Made by a program: the position numbers and the translations under genes
DNA from: Isotricha intestinalis
Lineage: Eukaryota; Ciliophora; Litostomatea; Vestibuliferida; Isotrichidae
Direction of reading: 5' to 3'
NCBI GenBank assembly: GCA_023807065.1
Contig: JAJJLU010003481.1
Location: 1-64,000, forward strand
DNA length: 64,000 bases
Shown: positions 29,897-41,297 of the stretch, piece after piece
Position numbering within the stretch: the stretch's first letter is position 1
How the letters are laid out: every line of letters starts with the position of its first letter
Notes under the pieces: generated by a model
The model's database searches: none
What the model saw: the letters and a program-made list of their open reading frames with translations, nothing else
Told to the model about the DNA's origin: nothing

Positions 29897-31059
29897 TCAT
29901 TTTTTTTTAATTTTTTCAACAGAAATAAATTTTTCTTTTTTTACATTTTTATCATTCTTCATTGTTTGTAAATAATTATTTAAACTAATATTTTTATAAT
30001 TTTTTTTAGAATCAATAAAATTACTTTTAAAAGGTAATTTAACTAATTTAGTTTTATGACTTTTATAACTATCAAAATTATTATTTTCTTTATTATTTCC
30101 AATTCTAAAACTATTCTTAATTAATTTTTCTTCTAAAGAATAATTATTATTAATATTAATAATATTAATAATATTATTTTTATCATTTTTTAACATTTTT
30201 AATTCTTTATTATCAAAATCAGAATTATCATTAATATATAATTCACTTCTTTTGCAATTATTTTTAAAATTTAAAAAGCTTTTTCTATCATTATCAAAAG
30301 AATCAATTAAAGAATTTGTTTTTGTATTTGAATTTAAAGCTCTTTGAGTAATAATATTTAAAGATTTAATATCTCTTATCATAAAATCTTTTTTATTATT
30401 TGATATATTAAAACTTTTTGGAACATTTTTAACATTTAATATTATATTAGTGATATTAGTTATTTTAACATTTCTATTAATTTTTTTATTATCTTCATTA
30501 TTTTCATTTTTTTCTTTTTTTTTTTCATTTAATTTCATATAATTTTTTTTTCTTTTGAGATGAACGAACATTTTTGTATTTTTATTAATATTATTTTCAA
30601 TACTATTAGAAATTATTTTTTTTGAATTATTACTTAAAAAAGAATTTGTTTTATTATTATTTGGTGATAAAGTAAAAGTATTTGAATTAGATATTTTTAA
30701 ATTTTCTTTTGAATTATTTTTTGAATTTGAATTATTACTTGAAGATAATAATTTACTAACATTAATATTAACAATTGAAAAATCATCATCAGGACTAAAT
30801 AAATTTAAAAATATATTATATAAAAATTATTTTACGAATTACTATTATCTTCAATTTTATGTTTGAGTAAATTTTCCTTTATGTAAATTTCATTTTCTTG
30901 AGGAATATCATCTTCATTTTCTTCTAATATATTATTACAATCATAATGAATACGTTTTTTAATCACTCCTTTAATTTCAATTGGTTTTGTTTTTTTAAGA
31001 AAAGGACCAAAAACTTTATTTATTGATTTTTTATTTTTTTGAATTTTTTCTTCATTCAT
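29897..31059 (-). CDS. Asn/Lys/Ser-rich hypothetical protein with a 41-nt intron
   Basis: Exon 1 (31059-30836) begins MNEEKIQKNKKSINKVFGPF and exon 2 (30794-29897) begins in SPDDDFSIVNINVSKL. They are joined across a 41-nt intron that restores one frame through the junction SNS-PDDD. The ~373-residue product is basic and mostly disordered, with no membrane span or known domain. Without the splice, exon 2 would have to start at an internal ATG (30571), leaving clear coding sequence unexplained. The FGPF motif near the start is also seen in the protein at 2235-3329. Confidence 0.7.
30795..30835 (-). other. 41-nt spliceosomal-type intron
   Basis: On the minus strand it begins GTAAAA and ends ATTTAG, is wholly A/T apart from the splice-site G residues, and contains an in-frame TAA. 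Splicing gives AGT AAT TC|T CCT GAT GAT and keeps the frame open for another ~300 codons. Confidence 0.75.
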
Positions 31060-31225
31060 TTTTTTTTAAAAACAAACAAATAAAAATAATATAATTTAGA
31101 ATATTTATTAATTTAATTAAACAATAAATTAAATATTTTATACTTCAATTTATTAAATTAAAGAATTAAATTCAATATTTATAAAGTAAATTTTTTTTGT
31201 ATTTTTATGTTATACATTTACAATT

Positions 31226-33739
31226 TTAAAAATCTCCATTTTCAATAGTGTGATACATTTCATTCAGTATTTTCAATTTATTTGCTTTTTTTTTATATTT
31301 ATAGAAAAGATAAATTAGAATTATTAATGTCACAATATTTAATAATACAATAATTATAAAATAAGTTTTTATTATTTCATTTTTTTTTTTACAACTTTCA
31401 TAAAGACTTTTATTATTAACATATTCAAAATCAAAATTTTCAAATGTATTATTACTTTCATTAATAATAATATTTTCTTTTTCTTCATTAAATAATTGTT
31501 TATATAAATCAGAATTAGAATTTAAAATATCATCATTTTCAATAGTAAAATTTATATTCTTAATATCAAATATTAAACAATAATCATTTTCCTTAAAAAA
31601 TATTTCTCTTTTATTATTAATACATTCTCCTTTTCTAATAAATTGTAAATCTTCTATAAGACAATTTTTACAAGCAGAAGGACTTTTCCATTCAAAAACA
31701 AAAGTACACTCATCTAATTTTTTAATTAATTTTGGAAATGAAAATTCTGTTTTATTACATTTTAATATTAAATATGATTTATATCTTTTATTATTATTAT
31801 TTATACAATAATCTCCTTTTTCTATTTCTATTATAATATTACTATTTATATTTTTAGTTAAATATACTTTATTTATTTTTTGACCTAAGTTTTTTTTTAT
31901 TTTTGATATGTTTTTTTCTGAATTTGTTGAATAGTAATCTTGAAATAAAGCAAAAATAAATCCTTGCTCAATAAAATCATTATCTTCAATATAATTAAAA
32001 TGTTTTGATAGATTTATTTTATTTTGTTGAAATAATGAAATAAAGAATAAATCATTGCTTTTATTTAATAAAATAAAAGAATTTTGATAACATAAATTAT
32101 TATAATTATCACATAAAGTTTTAATATAATTTTTAAAAGGCAATAAATTATATTTTAATTTTTCTTTTGCTTGAAATAAAACATCATTTAAATAACAAGT
32201 ATTATATAATTTAAAAGTATAAGAAGGGCATTCAATAATTTCTTCATCATTCTGAGAATCATAAATATGTATTTTTTTAATAATAACTCCATTTTTAATT
32301 TTAATAGAAGAAGAATTTTTAATATAAATAAAAGATAATTTAACATAGTCATTTTTAAATAAAAATTTTTCAGTTAAATTTTTTGATATTAAATTATATT
32401 TTTTTTCTTCGTCATTAATTTTTATTATAAAATTTTCATCATTTTCTATATTTAATTCTAAATCAATTTCAATATTTGTAAAAGAAGGAATATGATAAAA
32501 TTCTTTTATTAAAATACTTTCTGTTATTCCATTATATAAACCAGAATAAATTTCTTTTCCATTTGAAAAAAAACCATAAACAACATCAAAAAAATCAATT
32601 AATAAATAATTATTAAAATTAAATGTAAAATCAAAGTAATTAAATTTTAAATCTTCATTTTCATTACAATTAATTTCTTGAATTAAGATTATATTATTAT
32701 TATTAATACATAAATCATTAATATTAAATTTTAATATTTTTTTATTATTAATACATTTCCCAATATTAATTAAATTTAAATCATAATTACTGCAATTTTG
32801 TTTATTAATACAAGAAGAAGAATCAGGAAGAGAAAATTTATCTTTTTCACATTCTTCACATTTATTATTAGTTAAATTATAATAAGAATTTCTTGAACAA
32901 GAATAACATTTAAAGCTTCCTTCATTAGAAATTGAATTAATACATTTATGACATTTTAAATCTTCTAATCCTGAAATTTGAATATTTTTAATATATAATT
33001 TCATTTCTTTATTATTTAATTTATTAAAAGAATATAATATTAATATTTGATGAGATCCTTCTTCAAAATTATGATTAATTAATTCCCATTTATTATTATT
33101 TTCATTATTTGATATTAATTTATAATCAAAATATAATTTAAATTCTCCATTTATTTCATTATTATTTATTTTCATTGAATCATATTTAAGTTTAATTGAA
33201 AAAATTCCTGGTTTTTTTACATTAAAAAAATACATTAATTGAATATTATATTTTGAATAATCATGATTAAAATCATTTGAAATTATCATTGAATTATCAT
33301 CACTTATTGTAAAACAATTTGTATATTTTTTAACTTCATTATTATTTTTCAGTAATATACATTTTATTTTGAATTTTTTTAAAATATAAATATTCCAATT
33401 ACTAATAATAAAATTTTCTCCTGTATTAAAAGTATTTCTTGGACATTTTAAACATTCTATTTCATTTATAAGAGGATTAAAATTTATAATTTCTCCTAAA
33501 TTACATTTTTCATCACATGAAATATTATATTCTGGAAGAGTAGAATATAAAGAAATTAAATTTTCAGGATTATAATTTCCTTTATTTTCACAAAATGAAT
33601 TTTTTGTAATGATAATATTTCTTAAATTTGTATTTAAATCACAAGAAGAAATAATTTGTTTAAAATTACTTTGATTACAAAAATCACAGAAAATAAAAAA
33701 GAAATTAATAAAGAAATTAAAAAGGAATAAATATCTCAT
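31226..33739 (-). CDS. ELAPOR/EIG121-like type I membrane receptor
   Basis: The protein has 837 residues. A signal peptide (1-~18, LFLFNFFINFFFIFC) precedes a luminal part with two Cys-rich GF-receptor-like clusters. One is ECLKCPRNTFNTGENF at ~95-110; the other is CHKCINSISNEG...CYSCSRNSYY...CEECEKDKF...PDSSSC at ~265-310. A mannose-6-phosphate-receptor-homology domain follows at ~655-725, ending CTFVFEWKSPSACKNC, then one membrane span (~790-812) and a short basic cytosolic tail. This order is that of ELAPOR1/2 (EIG121, KIAA1324), endosome-lysosome proteins linked to autophagy. Length is somewhat shorter than the ~1000 residues of the animal proteins. Confidence 0.85.
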   Translation of the reverse strand: MRYLFLFNFFINFFFIFCDFCNQSNFKQIISSCDLNTNLRNIIITKNSFCENKGNYNPENLISLYSTLPEYNISCDEKCNLGEIINFNPLINEIECLKCPRNTFNTGENFIISNWNIYILKKFKIKCILLKNNNEVKKYTNCFTISDDNSMIISNDFNHDYSKYNIQLMYFFNVKKPGIFSIKLKYDSMKINNNEINGEFKLYFDYKLISNNENNNKWELINHNFEEGSHQILILYSFNKLNNKEMKLYIKNIQISGLEDLKCHKCINSISNEGSFKCYSCSRNSYYNLTNNKCEECEKDKFSLPDSSSCINKQNCSNYDLNLINIGKCINNKKILKFNINDLCINNNNIILIQEINCNENEDLKFNYFDFTFNFNNYLLIDFFDVVYGFFSNGKEIYSGLYNGITESILIKEFYHIPSFTNIEIDLELNIENDENFIIKINDEEKKYNLISKNLTEKFLFKNDYVKLSFIYIKNSSSIKIKNGVIIKKIHIYDSQNDEEIIECPSYTFKLYNTCYLNDVLFQAKEKLKYNLLPFKNYIKTLCDNYNNLCYQNSFILLNKSNDLFFISLFQQNKINLSKHFNYIEDNDFIEQGFIFALFQDYYSTNSEKNISKIKKNLGQKINKVYLTKNINSNIIIEIEKGDYCINNNNKRYKSYLILKCNKTEFSFPKLIKKLDECTFVFEWKSPSACKNCLIEDLQFIRKGECINNKREIFFKENDYCLIFDIKNINFTIENDDILNSNSDLYKQLFNEEKENIIINESNNTFENFDFEYVNNKSLYESCKKKNEIIKTYFIIIVLLNIVTLIILIYLFYKYKKKANKLKILNEMYHTIENGDF

Positions 33740-34141
33740 TAAAAAATAAAATAATAATTATTTTAAGAAAAAATAAAAATAATTCACTTTTAAATTAAGT
33801 ATTCTTTATTAAGAAATATTAAAGAAACTTTATGAAAAATTTTTTATTTATGATAATTAAGAAATAATTTAAATAAACATTAAATTAATTTTTAGGTTTT
33901 AATGTTATTATTATCAATAAATAATTTATTTAAAGTTTTCTTTTTATTTTTTTTAATAATTTTTATAAAAATATTTTTTCATTATTGTAAGGTATAAAAA
34001 TATTTGTTTAGATATTTATAAAAGAATTATAAATTATTCAATATATCTATCTATTAATACATTTTGGGATTATAAATTTAGAAAAGAATAATATACTATC
34101 AGATAAGTGTTAATTATAATATAATAAATAAACATTTAATT
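33740..34141. other. Intergenic, no feature seen
   Basis: About 400 bases of A/T-rich DNA between two minus-strand genes. No open frame, repeat or RNA motif stands out. Confidence 0.4.
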
Positions 34142-35740
34142 TCATTTTTTTAGAAAAAATCTTATTGAAGAAGAACTTTTATTATGTCTTTTAATTTTTT
34201 TATCATTATTAGACTGAATTTGATGAAAAAGATTATTTTTAACTTTTAAAAGAGTTTTATTTTCATTAAATAAAGAATTATTAAAACTATTATCATCTTT
34301 AATTCTTATAATTTGTTTTTTAAGATTTTTCATTTCTTTTTCACTATTTTTTTCAGGACTTATATTAATTCTTTTTTGAAGTAAATTTAAATGAATTATT
34401 GGTAAATCAGATTTACTTTGATTTTTTTTTTTAACATAATCAAAATTTCTTTTATTTTTAAATTGAGTATAAATATGATTATTTTTATCTTTTTTTTTCT
34501 CAATATTAAATATTTTGGTGAAATTATAATTTTCATTGTTTTTTAAAAATAATTTTTTTTCAGAATTTTTAAATAATTCATTACCTTCATAATCTTTTAT
34601 TTTATTTTTTGCTGAATCACATCTTTTTATTCCAGTTTTAAATAAATTTTTTCCTGAAATTGAACTAGGAATTGATTTAATTTTATTCTTATAATTTGTA
34701 ATAAAATTACTTTCATTAATTACATGAATTTTAGTAAAATTATCAAAATATTTTTGATATTTTTCATCAATGTTATTATCATTCATTTCTTTATAATTTA
34801 ATCTTTTTTCTATTTTTTCTTTATCATTTTTTTTCTCCATATAAAAAGGAGATTTCCTTGATTTATAATAATAAATAGATTTCCAATCAAAATTTTTAAA
34901 AAAATTATGATTTTTAATTTCTATAATTCCATTATAACCTAATCTTTTAGTATTATCAATTTCTAATAATTGATTAACAAAATTACACAAATTCTCACTA
35001 TATCTATTATTAACATTATCTTTATTTAAATTAATTTTATTATTTTCAAATTCATCAATCACTTCATATTTTTTTTCTTTTTTAAAAGGTCTTTCAAAAT
35101 TAATTAATTCATAAATAATTACACCTAAAGAGAAATAATCACTTTCAAAAGAAATTTTATGATTTCTATAAAATCTTTCAGGAGATATATAACCAATAGT
35201 TCCACTAGTATCATTATATAAATTAATATTATTATTAAAAATAGAAATTCCAAAATCACTAATTCTAATAAAACCTTTTTCATCGAAAATTAAATTTTCA
35301 GGTTTTAAATCTCTATGAATAATATTATTAGAATGAATATATTCTAATCCACTAACAATACAACCAGAAATAAATTTAATTTCTTCTTCTAAAAAAAATT
35401 CATAATGTGAAATTAAGGATCTTAAATCTCCTCCTGGTAAATAATCAAGTACCATAAATAAATTATTTTTATCTTGGAAAGTACAATATAAATTAGAAAT
35501 TGAATTTGAATATAATGATAATAATATATCTCTTTCGTTGAATATGTATTTTATCATTTTTTTTTCTATTATTTTCTCCTTTGATAATTGCTTTAATGCT
35601 AATATTCTATTATCTTTATAATAACGAACTTTATATACTTTTCCAAAACCACCTTCTCCTATTTTTTCTAAAAAATCAAAACATTTTAATGAAGGAGTTG
35701 ATAATGTTTTTAATGATGAAGATAATTCTTTTTGTCCCAT
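34142..35740 (-). CDS. AGC-type serine/threonine kinase, possibly STK32/YANK-like
   Basis: This 532-residue protein has its kinase domain at ~20-285. The Gly loop is IGEGGFGKVYKV (27-38), with ATP Lys50, catalytic HRDLKPEN (142-149), metal-binding DFG (162-164) and YISPERF as the APE motif. All catalytic residues are present, so it should be active. GGDLRSL and the GTIGYISPE loop fit the AGC group. Gly2 in MGQKELSSS makes N-myristoylation possible, as in YANK (STK32) kinases. No hydrophobic-motif tail is evident. The C-terminal ~240 residues are Lys/Asn-rich and disordered. Subfamily placement is tentative. Confidence 0.88.
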   Translation of the reverse strand: MGQKELSSSLKTLSTPSLKCFDFLEKIGEGGFGKVYKVRYYKDNRILALKQLSKEKIIEKKMIKYIFNERDILLSLYSNSISNLYCTFQDKNNLFMVLDYLPGGDLRSLISHYEFFLEEEIKFISGCIVSGLEYIHSNNIIHRDLKPENLIFDEKGFIRISDFGISIFNNNINLYNDTSGTIGYISPERFYRNHKISFESDYFSLGVIIYELINFERPFKKEKKYEVIDEFENNKINLNKDNVNNRYSENLCNFVNQLLEIDNTKRLGYNGIIEIKNHNFFKNFDWKSIYYYKSRKSPFYMEKKNDKEKIEKRLNYKEMNDNNIDEKYQKYFDNFTKIHVINESNFITNYKNKIKSIPSSISGKNLFKTGIKRCDSAKNKIKDYEGNELFKNSEKKLFLKNNENYNFTKIFNIEKKKDKNNHIYTQFKNKRNFDYVKKKNQSKSDLPIIHLNLLQKRINISPEKNSEKEMKNLKKQIIRIKDDNSFNNSLFNENKTLLKVKNNLFHQIQSNNDKKIKRHNKSSSSIRFFLKK

Positions 35741-36363
35741 TATTATTTTTCTTTTTTTTTTAATTTTTTTTTACTTTTTTATTCATTTAAATTTTTTTAA
35801 TTGTTTTAATTCATAAATTTAATTTATTTAAAAATAAAATTATTATCAATGTTCAATGTATCATATAAATATATTTTAAAATCAAATTATTAAAGAGTAA
35901 TTTTAGATTAAAAATAATATATAAAAATATGAATAAAAAGATTATTAAATGGAATAGTATAAGTAATAATAAAAAATCTTTATAAAATTAAAAAAAATTA
36001 AAATCGGTTGTTACTGGAATAATGTTTCAAAAAAATTATTCTACATTTCATCATTATTCTACTATTTTATAAAAATATAATTGTCTATTACTTAAAAATA
36101 TTAAAATGAAAGTTTATAATATTTTTTTTTTCTACGTTTTTTCATTTTTAATAAATATATTTTAAATAAGATTTTTTTTATATAAATTTAAAGAAAAAAA
36201 ACAATTAAATTTAAACTAAACAATAATAAACAAACAACAAAAAATTAAGAATATATTTTTCCTAATAAAAAACATAAATTTCCATTTAAAAACCCAAATA
36301 TAAATAATATAAATAGATATAAAAGAAATTAAAAAACTCTCAAATAAAAAAATTAGAAAAAAA
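35741..36363. other. Intergenic, no gene seen
   Basis: About 620 bases, A/T-rich. It contains the presumed promoter of the kinase gene and the 3' region of the coiled-coil gene. A hydrophobic minus-strand frame near 36216-36416 overlaps the coding end of the next gene and is not credible. The slightly mixed stretch around 36003-36022 has no recognised motif. Confidence 0.4.
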
Positions 36364-37380
36364 TTAATCGATATCTTGATGAGTTCTAAAAAAATGAATT
36401 TTTTTAACAGGTTCAAAATTTAAAGAAGGAATATCTCTAATAGAAATTTCATCAATTTCATCAGTATCATAATCATATTCAGAACCATCAGTTTTAATAA
36501 TATAATTAGAATTTTGAGAAGATCTTTCTTTATTTTTCAATTTTAATTTTGATAATAAAAAAATTTGATTATTTTTTTCTCTTTTTTCATTTAATTCTTT
36601 AATTAAAATTTCTATTTCATTTGATAAATTTTTTTCTTGTAATGTTTCATTATTGATTTCAAATTTATAAGGCGCTTTATCATTATTTAATAATAATTTT
36701 GAATTTTCTTTTTCTATTTTATTTTCTAATTTTTCTATTTCCTTTTTATTCATATTATTTTTTTCTTTATATTTATCATATATTTTATTTAATAATAATT
36801 CATATTCTTCTCTTTTTATTATATTCTTATTATTTTCATTTTCAAAATTATTTAATTCTATTTTATATTTTAATATTTCTTCTTCATAATTTTTTACTTT
36901 TTTTCTATGATTTTCTATTATTTCACTTCTTTCTTTTTCAAAATTATTTTCTATATTTTCTATTTCTTTATTTAATTTATTTTTATATTCTTCTTTTAAT
37001 TCATTTAAATTTTTTTCGTGTTCTCTGTATAAAAGTGTATATTCAACTGATTGACTCATATTTTCATTTTTATTTTTTAATAAAATTTTTTCATTCTTTG
37101 AAAATGAATTATTATTATTTTTATTGTTATTATTATATATTTTCTCATATTCATTTAATATATTTTCTTCATATTTTAATTCATTTAATTTATTATCTCT
37201 TAAATCTTTTAATTCTTCAATTGTTTTAAGTAAATCTTTTGAAGGAATATTTCTTACATATTCTTCTATATCTTTTATTTCATTTAATATTTTTTCTTCA
37301 TTTATTTCTTTTATTGGAGTCTTATCTTCTGTTGATATTATTTTATTACTTTTTGGAGTTATAGTATTTTCTCTTGACAT
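36364..37380 (-). CDS. Coiled-coil protein
   Basis: The start is taken at the ATG at 37380 (MSRENTITPKSNK), as the frame upstream has no earlier ATG. The ~338-residue product is an almost continuous coiled coil (~25-275), including EEKILNEIKDIEEYVRNIP and long Glu/Lys/Asn heptads. An acidic C-terminal segment with GSEYDYDTDEIDEISIRDIP follows, ending PVKKIHFFRTHQDID. The conserved-looking tail suggests a binding site. Possible roles are cytoskeletal or ciliary scaffolding; no family is recognised. Confidence 0.8.
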   Translation of the reverse strand: MSRENTITPKSNKIISTEDKTPIKEINEEKILNEIKDIEEYVRNIPSKDLLKTIEELKDLRDNKLNELKYEENILNEYEKIYNNNNKNNNNSFSKNEKILLKNKNENMSQSVEYTLLYREHEKNLNELKEEYKNKLNKEIENIENNFEKERSEIIENHRKKVKNYEEEILKYKIELNNFENENNKNIIKREEYELLLNKIYDKYKEKNNMNKKEIEKLENKIEKENSKLLLNNDKAPYKFEINNETLQEKNLSNEIEILIKELNEKREKNNQIFLLSKLKLKNKERSSQNSNYIIKTDGSEYDYDTDEIDEISIRDIPSLNFEPVKKIHFFRTHQDID

Positions 37381-37604
37381 TACTTTAATTTGAAATAATA
37401 ATAATCCCACAATTAAAAAATATGTATTTATTTTTTTCCACTAATATAAAATTAATTATATTCCAAATAAAAAATAATTAAAATAAAAAAATATAAATAT
37501 ATAACTAGAATTTAAAAAACTGAATTAAAAACATACATAAAAAAAAACTACATAAAAAAAGACTAAATACAAAAAAAAATACAATTAACCTAAAAAAAAA
37601 ATTA

Positions 37605-40600
37605 TTAAGTTTTTGAAGTTAATATTCTATATCCATCCCAATTACTAGGAGCTTGGCATTTATAACTTTTAATAAATTCCAAAATTGTTTTTGTAGGTCC
37701 ATCACTTTTATCTAAATATTTAGCTTTTAATAAATTTTGATAGGCATCTTCCCATTCACCATCAATATAATCATTAAATCCATCTTCAAAATAAGTAAAA
37801 AATAAATTAGATTTATAAGGTTTTAACAATTGTCTTAAACCTTTACTTTGTTTCATATAAACTTCACCAATAGTTTTATTAGGTTTAACTTTACTATATT
37901 TATGCCATAATTTTTTTTTTTTTGTAGCATAATAATTTCTCTTTTCTCTTAAATTTAATCTTTCTTTATTTGAAATTAATTTCCCAGGACTAATATTTTT
38001 ATTAATATCAACAGTATATAAATTTACTGGTTTTTCACTTCCTTTTAAAGTAACAATATCAATTTTTCTACATTTTTCTTTCATAAAATCACTTAATAAA
38101 TTATAAAATTCACCACTGAATAAAATATTAACACCATAAATATTTGTTGCAGTTTCTAATCTTGCTGCAATATTAACATTAGGACTTAAATATGAACAAT
38201 CTATTTTATAAAATGATCCTATTGCTCCTTCTATTCCCCATCCTGTATGTAATCCAAATCCCATTTGAACTGAATATTTATTACCAAATTTTTTTATTAA
38301 ATCTGGATCTTTTCTATATTGTAATATTGTTCTTGATTTATTTATTTTCTTTAATATATTTAAAAAACCTAATAATGCACAATCTGCTAATTCTGATTTT
38401 TTATCATATAATTCATTTACTATGTTATTATTTTGAGAATTTGTTTTATTGTTTTTTATATTATTAATTGAATTTTGTAAATCATTATTTTTATTATTAT
38501 TATTATTTTTATTATTACTATTATTATTTTCATTTAATGTATTTTCTTTCTTTTGATTATTATTATCTTTAAATTTCCATGTTAATAAAAATGAATCTCC
38601 TAAATTTTTATTTGTAATTCCATTAAATTTATCAACACAAGAATGAACAATATTAGAAATTTGATTGACAAAAATCATAGTTTTTTCTTGAAAAACTTCA
38701 TTAATTTCACTAAAATTATGAATATAACAAAATCCAAAAATAGCTTGAATTTTTCTCCAGAAAGCATAGGATTTAAACCTTCAGAACTTTGAATATTTTC
38801 TTTTAAAATTTCTCCTCCAGCTTCTCCAAAACTAATAGCAATTAAAGCAGATATTCTAATAATTGCACTTTGTATTATTCTTATTTCATGACTTACACTT
38901 TCTTTATCTTCTCTTTTAATTCCTACTTTTTCAACATTATTTTTTAATTCTTCTATTGTTTTTGAATTTACTGGATCTTTGGAAACTATATCAATTACTT
39001 TTCCTATTTTTTCTAAAGGTTCAAATATTAAAATATTAATATCTCTATTTATCCAAAAACATAAAAATGAAACTGATAAAACTATATAAAGTAATTTTCC
39101 TATATACATTAATGAAAAAATTTGAGAAAAATATTTTCTTGATATTACTATTATTGTATTATTATTTTCTCTTGGATAAATATATGATATTTCTCTTTTA
39201 TGATAATTATTTTTATTATTATTTATTGATTTATTTTCATATACAATATTTTCTTTCCATTCAACCCAAATAATACAATATAAATGAGAAGGATTTAAAG
39301 AAAAAGTTGAATTAAAATATTCTTTCACTAAATTTAATCCTTCATTTACTGTATAATTATCAAAAAATTCAATTGAATATTTTATTAAAAAATAATATGA
39401 TATTGTATTATTATTATAATTATCTTCATCAGTGAAAATAGAAACAACAAAAATTAATAAAACTAAAAAAATCATAATACGAGAAATTCCTTCTGTTATT
39501 TTTCTACTAATTCTACTTTGTTGATGTTCTTTAATATATTTTTCAATAGCTACTCCTTTTTTTTTAAATTCGTTGGTTGAATTATTATTAATTGAAAAAA
39601 ATGAATTTTTTATTTTCTTATTTTTATTTGGTTCTAAATATAAAGGATGAGGAGAAGGAGTTTGAAAAGGAAAAGTACTTGTATTATTCATATTACTATT
39701 ATTATTTAATGTATTTGATTGTCTAAATAATTTATTATTTGATTTTGTTCTTGGAATTCTTATTTTTTTTTCTATTTTTTCTATATATTTTTGAATTAAA
39801 TGATTATTTTCTCTTTCTTTTAAAAAATTCACAAATAAATTATATAATTTTATTACTCTTAATAAACGAAAATTCTGAATTATATTTAATACCATTTCAA
39901 TTGTTAATTGTTCTTCATATGAAATATATTTTTTTTTTCTTGATTCTTTACCATAAATTAATATTTGTAATAAAGGATAAGAAATTTCATCAAAGTCAAA
40001 AAATAAATTTAAAAAACTAAATACATCAATCCAATAATTTAAAGTTTTAGATAAATTTTCATTTATAATTGTTCTAAGTAAAAAATCAAAAAAATAATAA
40101 ATCACAGCTAAAATATAAATTATATTATAAAAAAATTTATATTTTTCATTTAAACAAATCATTTTAATATCATAGAAAAAAATAGTAATAAATACAACGC
40201 AAATCATAATAAAATAACCTTTTAAAGAGAATTCAAATTGTTTTAATTCAGATAAAAATTTATTTTCTTTTTTGGTGATTAAATTTTTTTCTTTTTCATT
40301 GTTAGACATTATATTAGAATTATTATCATTATTTTTTTCATTATCATTATTTAAAAGTTTATTTTCTTGAAACCAAATTCCAATTCTTCTTTTTTTTCCT
40401 TCTTTAGGAGAATTTATAGGAGAATCATTATTACTGCTTTGAACTTGACTTGATTGAATTTGTTCTAATTCTTGAAGATTTAGTAAATTTATATTTTTTA
40501 AATTTTTTAATACATTCACTTGATTATTTTCTGTTTTTGGCTCATTTAATTCTGATCTTTTTGTTAATTTATCTTTATATATTTCTAATATTGGATTTTT

Positions 40601-40612
40601 GTTATTTTCCAT
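37605..40612 (-). CDS. Receptor-type adenylate/guanylate cyclase with a one-base frame break
   Basis: The gene spans about 1000 codons. The N-terminal half (from ATG 40612) has ~130 disordered residues, a cluster of membrane spans (~125-245) and a second region of spans flanking an extracellular loop (~370-545). Then GEAGGEIL...SEGLNPML leads into the class III cyclase domain. At the five-base run 38750-38754 the frame must step back one base. After that it reads IQAIFGFC, NKNLGDSFLLTWKF with the second metal Asp, and SYLSPNVNIAARLETAT with the catalytic Asn and Arg. The first metal Asp of FCDIR is Tyr here (FCYIH). Such membrane cyclases are typical of ciliates, oomycetes and trichomonads. 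Confidence 0.85.
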
Positions 40613-40886
40613 TTTTTTAATTTTTTTTTTCTTAATTTAAATTTCGAGATTATAAGTTTTTTTTTAAATTAATATTTATAAATGTATTTATTATGATTTA
40701 TACAAAAATGATTTTTAATTCTATTTTTTGCTTTTATATTTAATTATTTATTAATGTTTTTTCTACAACATTTTTTTTGATAAAATATTTACATCAAAAA
40801 TTAAAATAATTATAATACATTTATATTTAAAATTAAAAATTAAATTCAATGTTAAATAAATAATATAAAATATTTAAAGGAATTTT

Positions 40887-41297
40887 TCATATAAAAATAT
40901 ATTTAAAAAAAGATTCATCATTTGTTTCAAAATTTGAGGAATGAACTGTTCTAATAAAATATTCTACATTTTCTTCTTCAAAATTCCCATGATTATTATA
41001 ATTTCTTTTAACTGATAAAATACAAAATGTAATACATATAAAAATTAATGATAACCAAATTATAATATGAATAGGTCCAATCCTCGTTTTTTGTTTTTTT
41101 AAATTATTTGTTTTTAAAGATGTTTCAATATCTTTTAATTCATTTTTAATTCTTTCTATATTTTCTTTATAATTTTCATTATTTGATTCTTTTATTGAAG
41201 AACCAATTATTATATGATAAGTAAATAATACAAAGAAAAATATAAAAACAATTAATTCACCATTATTTTTAATTTTATTTAACAAAGACTTCTCCAT
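40887..41297 (-). CDS. Small two-span membrane protein
   Basis: In this 136-residue protein, membrane span 1 is at ~14-33 (ELIVFIFFFVLFTYHIIIG), followed by a charged helical loop with coiled-coil character (~38-70, IERIKNELKDIETSLKT). Span 2 is at ~75-97 (IHIIIWLSLIFICITFCILSV). The tail is acidic and aromatic, ~38 residues long. No signal peptide cleavage site is obvious. The clear charge pattern and ATG start favour a real gene; the family is unknown. Confidence 0.65.
   Translation of the reverse strand: MEKSLLNKIKNNGELIVFIFFFVLFTYHIIIGSSIKESNNENYKENIERIKNELKDIETSLKTNNLKKQKTRIGPIHIIIWLSLIFICITFCILSVKRNYNNHGNFEEENVEYFIRTVHSSNFETNDESFFKYIFI

Noticed and set aside
36699..37229. Long Phe/Tyr/Leu-rich plus-strand frame opposite the coiled-coil gene
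   Set aside because: It is the antisense shadow of Glu/Lys/Asn heptads, and the minus strand gives a coherent coiled-coil protein.
37605..40612. Two separate overlapping genes (membrane protein and soluble cyclase)
   Set aside because: The two frames split the continuous cyclase signature EGLNPML...FGFC exactly at a homopolymer. A single gene with a one-base break is far more likely.
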